From NCBI RefSeq assembly GCF_001429605.1, contig NZ_LMSS01000007.1, positions 246,310-310,309 of the forward strand: 64,000 nt of DNA. The letters run 5' to 3'. The notes below the pieces were generated by a model, which was not told the origin of the DNA, made no database searches, and was given only the letters and a program-made list of their open reading frames with translations. A program made the position numbers and the translations under genes. Positions 29,458 through 37,913 of this stretch are shown here, piece after piece (within the stretch, counting starts at the first letter, position 1; every line of letters begins with the position of its first letter). Source of the stretch: Phycicoccus sp. Soil802 (lineage in GTDB: Bacteria; Actinomycetota; Actinomycetes; Actinomycetales; Dermatophilaceae).

Positions 29458-30381
29458 GTGGAGATCCGCACCCTGCGCTACCTCGTCGCCGTCGCCGACC
29501 TGGGATCGGTGACCGCGGCGGCCACCGCGGTGCACGTCACCCAGCCCTCGTTGTCGCGCCAGCTGCGCCAGCTGGAACGCGAGCTCGGAGTCGACCTCTT
29601 CGTCCGCGACGACGGCCGGCTGCGGCTGAGCGCGGCCGGTGCGGAGTTCCTCCCGGTCGCCCGGTCCCTCGTGGTCCAGGCCGAAGCAGCACGCAACATC
29701 GCCGCGGCCATCGCCGCCGGTCGGCTGCAGCGCGTCACGATCGCCGCCCCCGGGACCACCCTGACCGATGTCGTGGCTCCGTTCCTCGCCACCCTCGAGG
29801 CTGACGACCCGATGCCTGCCGTCCTGGAGGAGACCCCCGCCTCGGTCTACGCCACCCTCACCCTGGGGGCAGACCTGGCGATCGGCACGACGCCTCCTCC
29901 GGACCAGCTCGCCGGGATCGCCCTCGCCGACCTGCCCGTCTGGGCCTATGTCCCACGCACCCATGAGTGGGCCGGTCGCGGCCAGGTCCCACTCGCCGAC
30001 CTGGTGGACCGCCCCCTCCTGACCCAGGACCGCGACTACCACCCGCGTCGCGCCCTCGACAGTGCGGTGGCGGCGGCACGCCTCGCCTACACGGAGCTTC
30101 ACGAGTTCGGCTCCCCTGAGGTCGCGCAGGCGGTCGCCGCGTCAGGCCGTGGCATAGCCGTCGTCTCGGACGACCCGCGGTTCGACCTCCAGCCGCTCAC
30201 CATCGACGGCCCCACCGGGCCGTTGGGGATCAGCCTGTATGCCGCGTGGCAGCCAGGCCACCACGGCGCGGCCACCATCGGCCGCCTTGCCGCGCGGCTG
30301 GCCGCCTTCTGCGTGGCCCGCTACGGCGAACAGGTGACGCCACCACGGCGCCGGGCACGGCGGCATACCGCGACGCCGTGA
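29458..30381 (+). CDS. LysR-family transcriptional regulator
   Basis: 307 residues. I prefer the GTG at 29458, 7 nt after CGGAGG, because the helix-turn-helix starts directly (EIRTLRYLVAVADLGSVTAAATAVHVTQPSLSRQLRQLE). An ATG at 29440 would add six residues. The effector domain (about 90-290) is short and has a tail of arginines. Divergent from gabT with a 125-bp gap, so it may control gabTD; also adjacent, tail to tail (4 bp apart), to the aldehyde dehydrogenase of the guanidino operon. Confidence 0.88.
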   Translation: MEIRTLRYLVAVADLGSVTAAATAVHVTQPSLSRQLRQLERELGVDLFVRDDGRLRLSAAGAEFLPVARSLVVQAEAARNIAAAIAAGRLQRVTIAAPGTTLTDVVAPFLATLEADDPMPAVLEETPASVYATLTLGADLAIGTTPPPDQLAGIALADLPVWAYVPRTHEWAGRGQVPLADLVDRPLLTQDRDYHPRRALDSAVAAARLAYTELHEFGSPEVAQAVAASGRGIAVVSDDPRFDLQPLTIDGPTGPLGISLYAAWQPGHHGAATIGRLAARLAAFCVARYGEQVTPPRRRARRHTATP

Positions 30382-30385
30382 GTGG

Positions 30386-31804
30386 TCACGAGGCGTGGCT
30401 GCTCATCACGTGCTTGATGCGGGTGTAGTCCTCGAGCCCGAAGATCGACAGGTCCTTGCCGACGCCGGACTGCTTGAAACCGCCGTGCGGCATCTCGGAC
30501 GGGATGACCTGGTGGCAGTTGACCCACACGACGCCGAAGTCCAGGTCGGCCGACAGTCGGGTCGCGCGCCCGTGGTCGCGGGTCCAGACGCTCGAGGCCA
30601 GCGCGAAGTCGACGCCGTTGGCCTTGGCCAGCGCGTCGGCCTCGTCACGGAAGGACTGCACCGTCAGCACCGGACCGAAGATCTCGCGCTGCACGACCTC
30701 GTCGTCCTGCTGCACTCCTGCGACCACCGTGGCGTCGACGAAGTAGCCCGGGCCGTGGCTCGTCCCGCCCGCGACCACGGAGGCGTGGGCGGGCAGCCGT
30801 TCGAGGAAGCCCTCGACCTGCGCCTGCTGCGTCACGCTGTTCACCGGACCGAAGGCGACATCGGCGTCGTCGGGATGGCCAGCACGCCGGGCCGAGGCGG
30901 CCGACGCCAGCAGCCCCACGAACTCGTCGTGCACCCGCGCGTGCACGAGGACCCGGGTGGCGGCCGTGCAGTCCTGACCGGCGTTGTAGTAGCCGGCACC
31001 GGCGATCGCCTCGGCGGTCGAGGCCAGGTCGACGTCGTCGAACACCACGGCCGGAGCCTTGCCCCCCAGCTCGAGGTGGACGTTCTTGAGGGTCTCGGCC
31101 GCCGAGGCCATCACCTGGGACCCCGCCCGCGTGCTCCCGGTGATGGCCACCATGTCCGGCCGCGGATGGGACACCAGTGCGCGACCCGTGTCGCGGTCGC
31201 CACAGACCACGTTCAGCACCCCGGGTGGCAGCACCTCCTGGGCCAGCTCGGCCAGGCGGACCGTGGACCACGGCGTGGTGTCGGACGGCTTGAGGACCAC
31301 GGTGTTCCCCGCCGCCAGGGCCGGCGCGATCTTCCAGATCGCCATCATCAACGGGTAGTTCCACGGGGTCACCTGCGAGATGACCCCGACGGGCTCGCGC
31401 CGGATCGAGGAGGTGAAGCCGGCTTCGTACTCCGCGCTGGCCACACCTTGGAGGACCCGCGCTGCGCCGGCGAAGAAGCGGAGCTGGTCGATGCACGGCA
31501 GCAGCTCCACCTCGCGGGTCAGGGCCCGCGGCTTGCCGGTGTTGCGCACCTCGCAGTCCAGCAGCTCCTCGGCGTGCACCTCGACCAGGTCGGCGAGCTG
31601 CAGCAGTGCTCGCTGGCGCTGGGCAGGCGTGGTCCGACGCCAGCCGACGAAGGCGTCGGAGGCGGCGCCCACGGCCGCATCCACGTCTGCCGCGGACGAC
31701 AGCGGGGATTCGCCCAGCACGGCCCCGGTGGCGGGGTCGTGGAACTCCATCGAGGCGGCCGACGAGACGGCCCGCCCGTTGACGATGTTGCGCAAGGAAG
31801 GCAT
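30386..31804 (-). CDS. Aldehyde dehydrogenase, gamma-(guanidino/amino)butyraldehyde type
   Basis: 472 residues from the ATG at 31804. ALDH signatures: VTPWNYPLMMAIWKIAPALAA, ITGSTRAGSQV (about 215), HLELGGKAPAVVF (catalytic Glu about 240) and GQDCTAATRVLV (catalytic Cys about 275). Closest in appearance to gamma-aminobutyraldehyde dehydrogenases (PatD/PuuC-like). Last gene of the ABC transporter-ureohydrolase-ThDP operon, where it would oxidise 4-guanidinobutyraldehyde made by the upstream decarboxylase. Substrate choice is inference from context. Confidence 0.87.
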   Translation of the reverse strand: MPSLRNIVNGRAVSSAASMEFHDPATGAVLGESPLSSAADVDAAVGAASDAFVGWRRTTPAQRQRALLQLADLVEVHAEELLDCEVRNTGKPRALTREVELLPCIDQLRFFAGAARVLQGVASAEYEAGFTSSIRREPVGVISQVTPWNYPLMMAIWKIAPALAAGNTVVLKPSDTTPWSTVRLAELAQEVLPPGVLNVVCGDRDTGRALVSHPRPDMVAITGSTRAGSQVMASAAETLKNVHLELGGKAPAVVFDDVDLASTAEAIAGAGYYNAGQDCTAATRVLVHARVHDEFVGLLASAASARRAGHPDDADVAFGPVNSVTQQAQVEGFLERLPAHASVVAGGTSHGPGYFVDATVVAGVQQDDEVVQREIFGPVLTVQSFRDEADALAKANGVDFALASSVWTRDHGRATRLSADLDFGVVWVNCHQVIPSEMPHGGFKQSGVGKDLSIFGLEDYTRIKHVMSSHAS

Positions 31805-31907
31805 GACGAGCTCCAGCAGGGTGTCGGTGGGTGGAGGTGAGTGTGTCGATGGGCCGGGATGCCTGGGGGTGGTGCGTCGGCGACTGCGACCCGGCGAAGG
31901 ACTGCGG

Positions 31908-33503
31908 TCAGACGCGGTGGTAGATGACCGTGGGGCGGTCGGCCGAGAGCGCCTGTGCCGCAAGGGGTCCGAGCTCGTCGACGGAGGTGGCTTCGACACC
32001 GTGGGCTCCGATGGCCCTGGCCAGCGCCGGGATGTCGGGACGGTAGAGGTCGACGGCTTGGGGCACGATGCCGCGGTCGACCATCTGCTCCCGGATCTCC
32101 GCGTAGCCACCGTTGTCGACGATCACGACCGGGATGGCCAGGCCCTGCTCGGTGGCCGTGATGAGCTCCTGGATGGAGAACATGGCGGCACCATCGCCGA
32201 AGAGGGCGACGACTGACCGGTCGGGGGCAGCGATCTTGGCACCGATGGCGGCGGGCAGGCCGTAGCCGAGCGTCGCGTAGCCGGTCGGGTAGAGCAACCG
32301 GTTCGCCGGCGTGAACGGCCACGAGTGCACGGTCCCGTAGTAGGTGACCTGCGAGCTGTCACCGGCCACCACCGTGTCGGCTGGGAGCGCCGCGGCGAGG
32401 GACCGCTGGATCGGCTCCCAGGCGGCACCGGACCGGGCCGCCTCCGCGTCGATCTGGCCACGGAGCGTCAGGGCCCGCGCGGTGTCCCAGCCCCGGATCC
32501 CCTTGTCGCGCAGTGCCTCCACGAGGTCCCGGAGGGTCAGCCGGGCATCGGCGACGATGGCGAGGTCGGCTCGGACGTTCTTGTGTGCCTGGGCGGCGTC
32601 GAGGTCGATGCGGACCACCGTGCGCTCCCCCGGACGGCCGGGAGCGACCGTGCCGCCCCAGAGGTCGGAGTCGCCCAGCTCCGACCCGACGACGAGCAGC
32701 ACGTCGGCGCCGTTGACGGCATCGTGGGCGGTACTGAGCCGGGCGCCGGCCCCCAGCGACGCGGGATGAGCCTCGTCGAGGACGCCCTTGCCGTTGACCG
32801 TCGTCAGGACCGGGATGCCGAGCTCGGCCAGGGCGCGCAGCTCGGCCGTCGCACCTCGCGCACCACCACCGGCGACGACGAGGGGGTTGGCGGCGCCCAG
32901 CAGCGCAGCTGCGACGGCGTCGACGGCTGGGCGGTCGGCACGGGCCGCGCCCGGCAGCGGGCGGCGAGCACACGGCACCCGGGTCCAGTCGCCCTCGAGG
33001 ACATCGACCGGCACTTCGAGGTGCACGGGTCGCGGGCGGCGGCTGGCAAAGCCCTCGAAGATGTCGGCCACGATGTCGGGGATGTCGTCCGCGGACTCCG
33101 CGCGGATGCTCCGCCCGGTGACGGCGTCAAGAGCAGCCTGTTGGTTCTTCACCTCGTGCAGCCACCCGACGTCGGCGCCGACGCGCCCGCGCGGGGCGCC
33201 GGGCGAGACGGCGAGGATCGGGATCGAGTCGGCATAGGCGGTGGCGAGGGCCGTCACGGCGTTGGTGATGCCCGGCCCGGAGGTCGTGATCAGCACGCCC
33301 GGACGTCCGCTGACGCGCGCAAAGCCGTCCGCGGCATACCCGGCGCCCTGCTCGTGCCTGGTGACGACGTGCCGGATCCCCGACTGCGGCAGGTAGCGGT
33401 AGAGCTCGAGGTTGTGGGTCCCCGGGATGCCGAACACATCCGAGACCCCTTGTGCCGCAAGGGAGTCGATGACGGCGGCGCCACCCGTGACCGGCTCGCT
33501 CAT
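31908..33503 (-). CDS. aruI: ThDP-dependent decarboxylase, probable 5-guanidino-2-oxopentanoate (2-ketoarginine) decarboxylase
   Basis: 531 residues with acetolactate synthase/oxalyl-CoA decarboxylase architecture. N-terminal Pyr domain with catalytic Glu in [15 protein letters not shown] (about residue 50), middle domain, and PP domain with the GDG...N diphosphate motif ([13 protein letters not shown]...[11 protein letters not shown], about 425-465). The ATG overlaps the ureohydrolase stop (ATGA). Between a guanidinobutyrase-like enzyme and an aldehyde dehydrogenase, the best reading is AruI, converting 2-ketoarginine to 4-guanidinobutyraldehyde. An acetolactate synthase paralogue is less likely because no small subunit is present. 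Confidence 0.8.
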   Translation of the reverse strand: MSEPVTGGAAVIDSLAAQGVSDVFGIPGTHNLELYRYLPQSGIRHVVTRHEQGAGYAADGFARVSGRPGVLITTSGPGITNAVTALATAYADSIPILAVSPGAPRGRVGADVGWLHEVKNQQAALDAVTGRSIRAESADDIPDIVADIFEGFASRRPRPVHLEVPVDVLEGDWTRVPCARRPLPGAARADRPAVDAVAAALLGAANPLVVAGGGARGATAELRALAELGIPVLTTVNGKGVLDEAHPASLGAGARLSTAHDAVNGADVLLVVGSELGDSDLWGGTVAPGRPGERTVVRIDLDAAQAHKNVRADLAIVADARLTLRDLVEALRDKGIRGWDTARALTLRGQIDAEAARSGAAWEPIQRSLAAALPADTVVAGDSSQVTYYGTVHSWPFTPANRLLYPTGYATLGYGLPAAIGAKIAAPDRSVVALFGDGAAMFSIQELITATEQGLAIPVVIVDNGGYAEIREQMVDRGIVPQAVDLYRPDIPALARAIGAHGVEATSVDELGPLAAQALSADRPTVIYHRV

Positions 33504-34471
33504 GACGTGGCTCCTTCGCGCGGTGCCATCGCCGAGATCAGCTCGTATGCCGCGTGGGCGGCCGCGATGCCGGTGATCTCCGCGTGGTCGTAGGCGGGTG
33601 ACACCTCGACGACGTCCGCGCCGACGAGGTTGAGCTCGCTGAACGCCCGCAGGATGTTGAGCAGCTCACGGCTGGTCAGCCCGCCCGCCTCAGGGGTGCC
33701 CGTGCCGGGGGCGAAGGCGGGGTCGAGCACGTCGATGTCGAGGGACACGTAGGTCGGCCGGTCCCCCACCCGGGCCTTGATCCGCTCGACCGCCCCCTTC
33801 CAGCCCAGGTCGTCCATGTCGTGGCACCCGATGACCTGGAAGCCGAGCACCTGGTCGTCGCTGAGGTCCTGGGGCGAGTACAACGGCCCGCGGATCCCGA
33901 CGTGGATGCTGCCGGTCTTGTCGATCAGGCCCTCCTCACTGGCGCGACGGAAGGGCGTGCCGTGGGTGATGGGCGCTCCGAAGTAGGTGTCCCACGTGTC
34001 GAGGTGTGCGTCGAAGTGGACGACCGCGATCTCGCCGTGCTGTTCGTGCAGCACGCGCAGGAGCGGCAGCGCGATGGTGTGGTCGCCGCCGATCGTCATC
34101 AGCTTGGCGCCGGTCCCGGCGATCTCACGAGCCGCCCCGTCGATCTGGCGGACGGCCTCGAGGATGTCGAACGGGTTGCAGGCGACGTCGCCGGCATCGA
34201 CGACCTGCTGCACCGCGAACGGCTCGACATCCTGGACCGGGTTGTAGGTGCGGAGCAGCTTGGACGCGGCCCGGACGTGTCCGGGACCGAACCTGGCGCC
34301 GGGACGATAGCTGACCCCGGAGTCGAAGGGGACACCCAACACCGCGACATCGGCGCGCTCGACCTCGTCGAGACGCGGGAGTCGGGCGAAGGTGGCCGGC
34401 CCGCCGTACCGGGGGGTGACGGTCGCGTCGACGGGACCGCGCGGAGGTGTGGCGGTGGCATGGTCAGCCAT
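33500..34471 (-). CDS. Agmatinase/guanidinobutyrase-family ureohydrolase
   Basis: 323 residues. Binuclear Mn sites: [23 protein letters not shown] and [19 protein letters not shown], the three arginase-family boxes, at about residues 125, 150 and 235. It releases urea from a guanidino substrate. The neighbours favour 4-guanidinobutyrate (giving GABA for gabT) over agmatine, since no putrescine genes are here. Its ATG at 34471 is 2 bp after the ABC ATPase stop; its stop overlaps the next gene. GbuA is the likely functional name. Confidence 0.88.
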   Translation of the reverse strand: MADHATATPPRGPVDATVTPRYGGPATFARLPRLDEVERADVAVLGVPFDSGVSYRPGARFGPGHVRAASKLLRTYNPVQDVEPFAVQQVVDAGDVACNPFDILEAVRQIDGAAREIAGTGAKLMTIGGDHTIALPLLRVLHEQHGEIAVVHFDAHLDTWDTYFGAPITHGTPFRRASEEGLIDKTGSIHVGIRGPLYSPQDLSDDQVLGFQVIGCHDMDDLGWKGAVERIKARVGDRPTYVSLDIDVLDPAFAPGTGTPEAGGLTSRELLNILRAFSELNLVGADVVEVSPAYDHAEITGIAAAHAAYELISAMAPREGATS

Positions 34472-34473
34472 GG

Positions 34474-35259
34474 TCAGAGCACTTTCGAGAGGAACGACTG
34501 GGTGCGGGCATGCTGCGGGTTGCTGAAGACGTCGTGGGGTTTGCCCTCCTCGACGATGACGCCGCCGTCCATGAAGACGACGCGGTCGCACACCTCGCGG
34601 GCGAAGCCGATCTCGTGGGTGACGACGATCATCGTCATCCCGTCGGCAGCGAGCCCCTTCATGACGTCGAGCACCTCGCCGACGAGCTCGGGGTCGAGCG
34701 CGGACGTGGGCTCGTCGAACAACATCAGGGCCGGCTCCATGGCCAGCGCCCGGGCGATCGCCACGCGCTGCTGCTGGCCACCTGAGAGCTGCGCGGGGTA
34801 GGCCGCCGGCTTGTCGGCCAGGCCGACCCGGTCCAGGAGCTCGCGGGCTCGGGACTGCGCCTCGGCCTTGGGGACGCCCTTGACGAACACGGGCGCCTCC
34901 ATGACGTTCTGCAGGGCCGTCAGGTGCGGGAAGAGGTTGAACCGCTGGAAGACCATCCCCACGTCGCGCCGCGCCGCCGCGACCTCCTTGGGCTTGAGCT
35001 CGAACTTCTTGCCGTGGCTGCGCCGGTAGCCCACGAGGTGGCCGTTGACGCTGATCTCGCCGCCGTCGATCCGTTCGAGGTGGTTGATGCAGCGCAGGAA
35101 GGTGGACTTGCCCGAACCGGACGGTCCCAGGAACGACACCACCTCACCCGCCCGGACGCTCAGGTTGACGCTCTTGAGCACCTCGTTGTCGCCGAACACC
35201 TTGCGGACGTTGATGGCCTCGACCATGGGTGTCGCCGGGCCTGCAGTGGTGCTGGTCAT
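34474..35259 (-). CDS. Polar amino acid ABC transporter ATP-binding protein
   Basis: 261 residues from the ATG at 35259, which overlaps the permease stop. Walker [10 protein letters not shown] (about 45-53), signature [15 protein letters not shown], Walker [13 protein letters not shown] and the switch His in VVTHEIGFA. The insertion after the Walker A domain ([16 protein letters not shown]) is typical of HisP/GlnQ-type ATPases. With the adjacent permease and lipoprotein it forms a complete importer, probably for arginine or a guanidino compound, given the downstream enzymes. Confidence 0.92.
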   Translation of the reverse strand: MTSTTAGPATPMVEAINVRKVFGDNEVLKSVNLSVRAGEVVSFLGPSGSGKSTFLRCINHLERIDGGEISVNGHLVGYRRSHGKKFELKPKEVAAARRDVGMVFQRFNLFPHLTALQNVMEAPVFVKGVPKAEAQSRARELLDRVGLADKPAAYPAQLSGGQQQRVAIARALAMEPALMLFDEPTSALDPELVGEVLDVMKGLAADGMTMIVVTHEIGFAREVCDRVVFMDGGVIVEEGKPHDVFSNPQHARTQSFLSKVL

Positions 35260-36161
35260 CACCGACCTCCGATCGCGAAGCGGTTGCGGCGTACCTGCGC
35301 ACCGAGGACTCCCCTGCTCATCCGGCGCTCGATGCGTGACTGCACCACCGTCAGGATCGTGGTGAGCACGATGTACCAGATGCTGGCGACGATCAGGAGC
35401 GGGATCTGCTGGAAGTTCCTCCCGTAGATGAGCTGCGCCGTGGTGAGGAGCTCGGGGAGGCCGATCACCAGGCACAAGGACGTGAGCTTGAGCATCGAGA
35501 TCAGCTCGTTGGCCGTCGGTGGCACGATCACCCGCGCGGCTTGCGGAAGCACGATCCTGCGGTAGGTCAGGCCCGGGTTCATGCTCAGGGCCTGGGCCGC
35601 CTCCGTCTGGCCCCGATCCACCGAGCCGATGCCGGCGCGGACGATCTCGGCCATGTAGGCGGCCTCGTTGAGCCCCAGTCCCAGGATGGCCGCGACGAAC
35701 TGCGTGATCAGGGTGTTGCTCGAGATGCTGAAGAACTCCGGCCCGAACGGGATGCCCAGGCTGATCTTCGGGAGCACCGTGCCCAGGAAGAACCAGAACA
35801 GCAGCTGCACCAGGATCGGCGTGCCGCGGAACAGCCACACGTAGCCGCCCGCGACACCCCGCAGCAGCGGGTTCTCGGACAGCCGCATGACGGCCAGCAG
35901 GGTGCCGAGGACGACACCGACCAGCATGGCCGCTGCAGTCACCTCGATGGTGACCAGCAGGCCACGCAGGATCGACCGCTCGAACAGGTACCCGAACACG
36001 AGGTCCGGCCGCAGCTGCTCGGTGGTCACCACGAAGTTGACGAACATCGCCGCCAGGACGACCAGGACTGCCGCAGACACCCACCGGCCGGGGTGCCGGA
36101 GCCGGACGACCGGCTCGTCGGCGTGCCCCGCCTCGGTCGACTGCACGACGTGTGCGGTCAT
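35259..36161 (-). CDS. Polar amino acid ABC transporter permease
   Basis: 300 residues, His/Glu/Gln/Arg-type permease with about five to six membrane helices. The first is [19 protein letters not shown]; the EAA-loop region reads [29 protein letters not shown] (about 205-235). Only one permease gene is present, so a homodimeric channel is likely. It starts 2 bp after the binding-protein stop and ends overlapping the ATPase start. Confidence 0.92.
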   Translation of the reverse strand: MTAHVVQSTEAGHADEPVVRLRHPGRWVSAAVLVVLAAMFVNFVVTTEQLRPDLVFGYLFERSILRGLLVTIEVTAAAMLVGVVLGTLLAVMRLSENPLLRGVAGGYVWLFRGTPILVQLLFWFFLGTVLPKISLGIPFGPEFFSISSNTLITQFVAAILGLGLNEAAYMAEIVRAGIGSVDRGQTEAAQALSMNPGLTYRRIVLPQAARVIVPPTANELISMLKLTSLCLVIGLPELLTTAQLIYGRNFQQIPLLIVASIWYIVLTTILTVVQSRIERRMSRGVLGAQVRRNRFAIGGR

Positions 36162-36163
36162 GG

Positions 36164-37087
36164 TCAGCTCCCGGAGTTGAGCGGTGCGCCCGTGAGCGCC
36201 TGGTTCTGCAGGTTCCACTTGGCCAGGAGCTGGTCGTAGGTGCCGGACTCGATGACCTTGAGCAGGGCAGCCTGGACAGCGTCCCGCAGCTCAGGGCTCT
36301 TCTTGGGCACCGGGATGCCGACCGGCAGGGTGCCGAACGGCTTGGCGGGCACCTCGAAGGCGTTGGGGGCCTGCTTGACGTTGTAGGCCAGGGTCAGGTC
36401 GAGGGCGACGACGGCGTCGGCCCGGCCGGACTGCAAGGCCTGGACTGCGCTGGCCTGGTCCGGGAAGGGCTGCTTCTTCACCGCCAGCTTGCCGGCGGCC
36501 GTGCACTCCTTGGTGATGTCGTCCACGGACAGGTCGCCGGTGGCGCTCTTCTCGACGGCCGCAGACTTGCCGCAGAGGTCCAGCTTGTCCTTGAGACCGG
36601 ACGGGTTGCCCTTCTTCACCATGAAGGTGACACCCGAGTTCAGGTAGTCGATGAAGTCGACCGAGGTCTGGCGGGACTTCTTGTCGATCATGCTGGTGAG
36701 CGAGAGGTCGTACCGGCCGGCGTCGAGCCCGCCGATGATGCCGTCGAAGTTGGTGTTCTGGAACTCGAACTTCACGCCGAGGACCTGTCCGAGGGCGGCT
36801 CCGAGGTCGGCGTCGAACCCGAGGACGGTCTTGTTGTCGGTGTCGAAGAACTCCATGGGCGGGAAGCTCACGCCCGAGGCGACGCGCACCGTGCCAGCGG
36901 ACTTGATGGCGGCCGGGAGCTTCGCGGCGATCGCGTCGTCCTTGGTGAGCGCGCCGACCGACGACGTCTGGCCGCTGCTGGAGCTGCTGGCGCCGGATCC
37001 TGCTTCGTCCGGGGCTGCGCAGCCGGACGCGATGGTCACCGCGGCCATGGTGCCGGCAAGTGCGAGGTGTCGAAGCTGCATGGTCAT
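36164..37087 (-). CDS. Lipoprotein substrate-binding protein of the amino acid ABC importer
   Basis: 307 residues. Signal peptide with lipobox AVTIASGC (Cys about residue 23), Ser-rich linker, then a family-3 solute-binding domain ([26 protein letters not shown]...[15 protein letters not shown]). First gene of the guanidino operon. It lies divergent from the XRE-cupin regulator, with CAAC/GTTG repeats between them. Ligand not readable; arginine or guanidino acids are suggested by the operon. Confidence 0.92.
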   Translation of the reverse strand: MTMQLRHLALAGTMAAVTIASGCAAPDEAGSGASSSSSGQTSSVGALTKDDAIAAKLPAAIKSAGTVRVASGVSFPPMEFFDTDNKTVLGFDADLGAALGQVLGVKFEFQNTNFDGIIGGLDAGRYDLSLTSMIDKKSRQTSVDFIDYLNSGVTFMVKKGNPSGLKDKLDLCGKSAAVEKSATGDLSVDDITKECTAAGKLAVKKQPFPDQASAVQALQSGRADAVVALDLTLAYNVKQAPNAFEVPAKPFGTLPVGIPVPKKSPELRDAVQAALLKVIESGTYDQLLAKWNLQNQALTGAPLNSGS

Positions 37088-37110
37088 CTCCAGTGGTGTT
37101 TCGTGTAGAG

Positions 37111-37128
37111 CAACAAAGGTTGTGCAAC
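37111..37128. promoter_or_regulatory. Putative operator between the ABC importer and the XRE-cupin regulator
   Basis: CAACAAAGGTTGTGCAAC contains CAAC-N4-GTTG and the overlapping palindrome GTTG-TG-CAAC. It is the only such arrangement in the 160-bp divergent region and lies 24 bp upstream of the binding-protein start. A compact XRE dimer site is a reasonable guess. Confidence 0.45.
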
Positions 37129-37247
37129 GAGGATCGGGCAGGCATGATGGGATGTCAAGGGGTGCAGCCCGATCTGGACGCAGCAGCCCGTAACGTCGCC
37201 CTCACGAGGACGGCCACGTGTGTCGCCCGGTCAGAGAGGATCCACAG

Positions 37248-37835
37248 ATGCGCCCGGTCCCCGTCTCCCCCACCCACAGCGGGGTCCGACTAGGCGCGCG
37301 CCTTCGCGCAGCGCGGAAGGCGAACGGGTTCACCCTCGACCAGCTCGCGACGTCGTCCGGGCTCACCAAGGGATTCCTCAGCCGGGTCGAGCGCGACGAG
37401 ACCTCGCTCAGCGTCAGCTCGCTCATCACGCTCTGTGAGGTGATGAGCGTGGACGTGGGCACGCTGTTCAGCGCCCCGCAGGTCGCGCTCGTGCGACGCG
37501 AGTCAGCGCCGGCCATCAACCTCGGCGGTACCGGTGTCAGCGAGCAGCTGATGACTCCCCGGGGGCAGGCGAGGGTGCAGCTCGTGCACACCACGGCCGA
37601 ACCAGGCGCCACCGGAGGGGCCGACCTCTACACGATCAACTGCGAGCTCGAGGTCCTGTACGTCCTCAAGGGTGCGGTCGAGCTGATCTTCTCGGACCGC
37701 CGACAGCGGCTCACCGCGGGCGACGCACTGACCTTCCCCGGCGGGGAGCCGCACACCTGGGAGAACACCAGCACCTCGAGAAGGGCCGAGATGGTGTGGA
37801 TCCTCTCGCCCGCGCCGTGGAGCGGCAGCTCGTGA
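37248..37835 (+). CDS. XRE helix-turn-helix regulator with C-terminal cupin
   Basis: 195 residues from the ATG at 37248 (SD AGAGAGGA). HTH at about residues 10-65 (LGARLRAARKANGFTLDQLATSSGLTKGFLSRVERDETS). Cupin_2 domain at about 110-190, with ELEVLYVLKGAVELIF and TAGDALTFPGGEPHTW. This HTH-cupin class (PuuR-like) often governs polyamine and amino-acid catabolism, which fits the divergent guanidino operon. Its stop codon lies within a 20-bp tandem repeat (37824-37883). Confidence 0.9.
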   Translation: MRPVPVSPTHSGVRLGARLRAARKANGFTLDQLATSSGLTKGFLSRVERDETSLSVSSLITLCEVMSVDVGTLFSAPQVALVRRESAPAINLGGTGVSEQLMTPRGQARVQLVHTTAEPGATGGADLYTINCELEVLYVLKGAVELIFSDRRQRLTAGDALTFPGGEPHTWENTSTSRRAEMVWILSPAPWSGSS

Positions 37836-37883
37836 TCGTCGCGGGCAGCTCGTGATCGTCGCGGGCAGCTCGTGACCGTCGCG
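37824..37883. repeat. Three tandem copies of a 20-bp repeat at a stop codon
   Basis: Unit GGCAGCTCGTGATCGTCGCG at 37824-37843, 37844-37863 and 37864-37883 (third copy with one T-to-C change), followed by a partial GGCAGC. The first unit encodes the last codons and the TGA of the XRE-cupin gene; the other copies extend into the gap before the convergent LAQTG protein gene. Each unit repeats a TGA in the same position, but since 20 is not a multiple of three they fall in different frames. Confidence 0.92.
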
Positions 37884-37913
37884 GGCAGCAAGAGGGCGGC
37901 ACGCCCATTCCTG

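Noticed and set aside
30386..32110. 574-codon extension of the aldehyde dehydrogenase from 32110
   Set aside because: The extension overlaps the decarboxylase coding sequence on the same strand and is Ser/Arg/Pro-rich. The ALDH family start fits the ATG at 31804.
31908..33503. Acetolactate synthase large subunit for branched-chain biosynthesis
   Set aside because: No small regulatory subunit or ilv gene is near, and the operon encodes guanidino-acid catabolism, so a 2-ketoarginine decarboxylase is the better reading.
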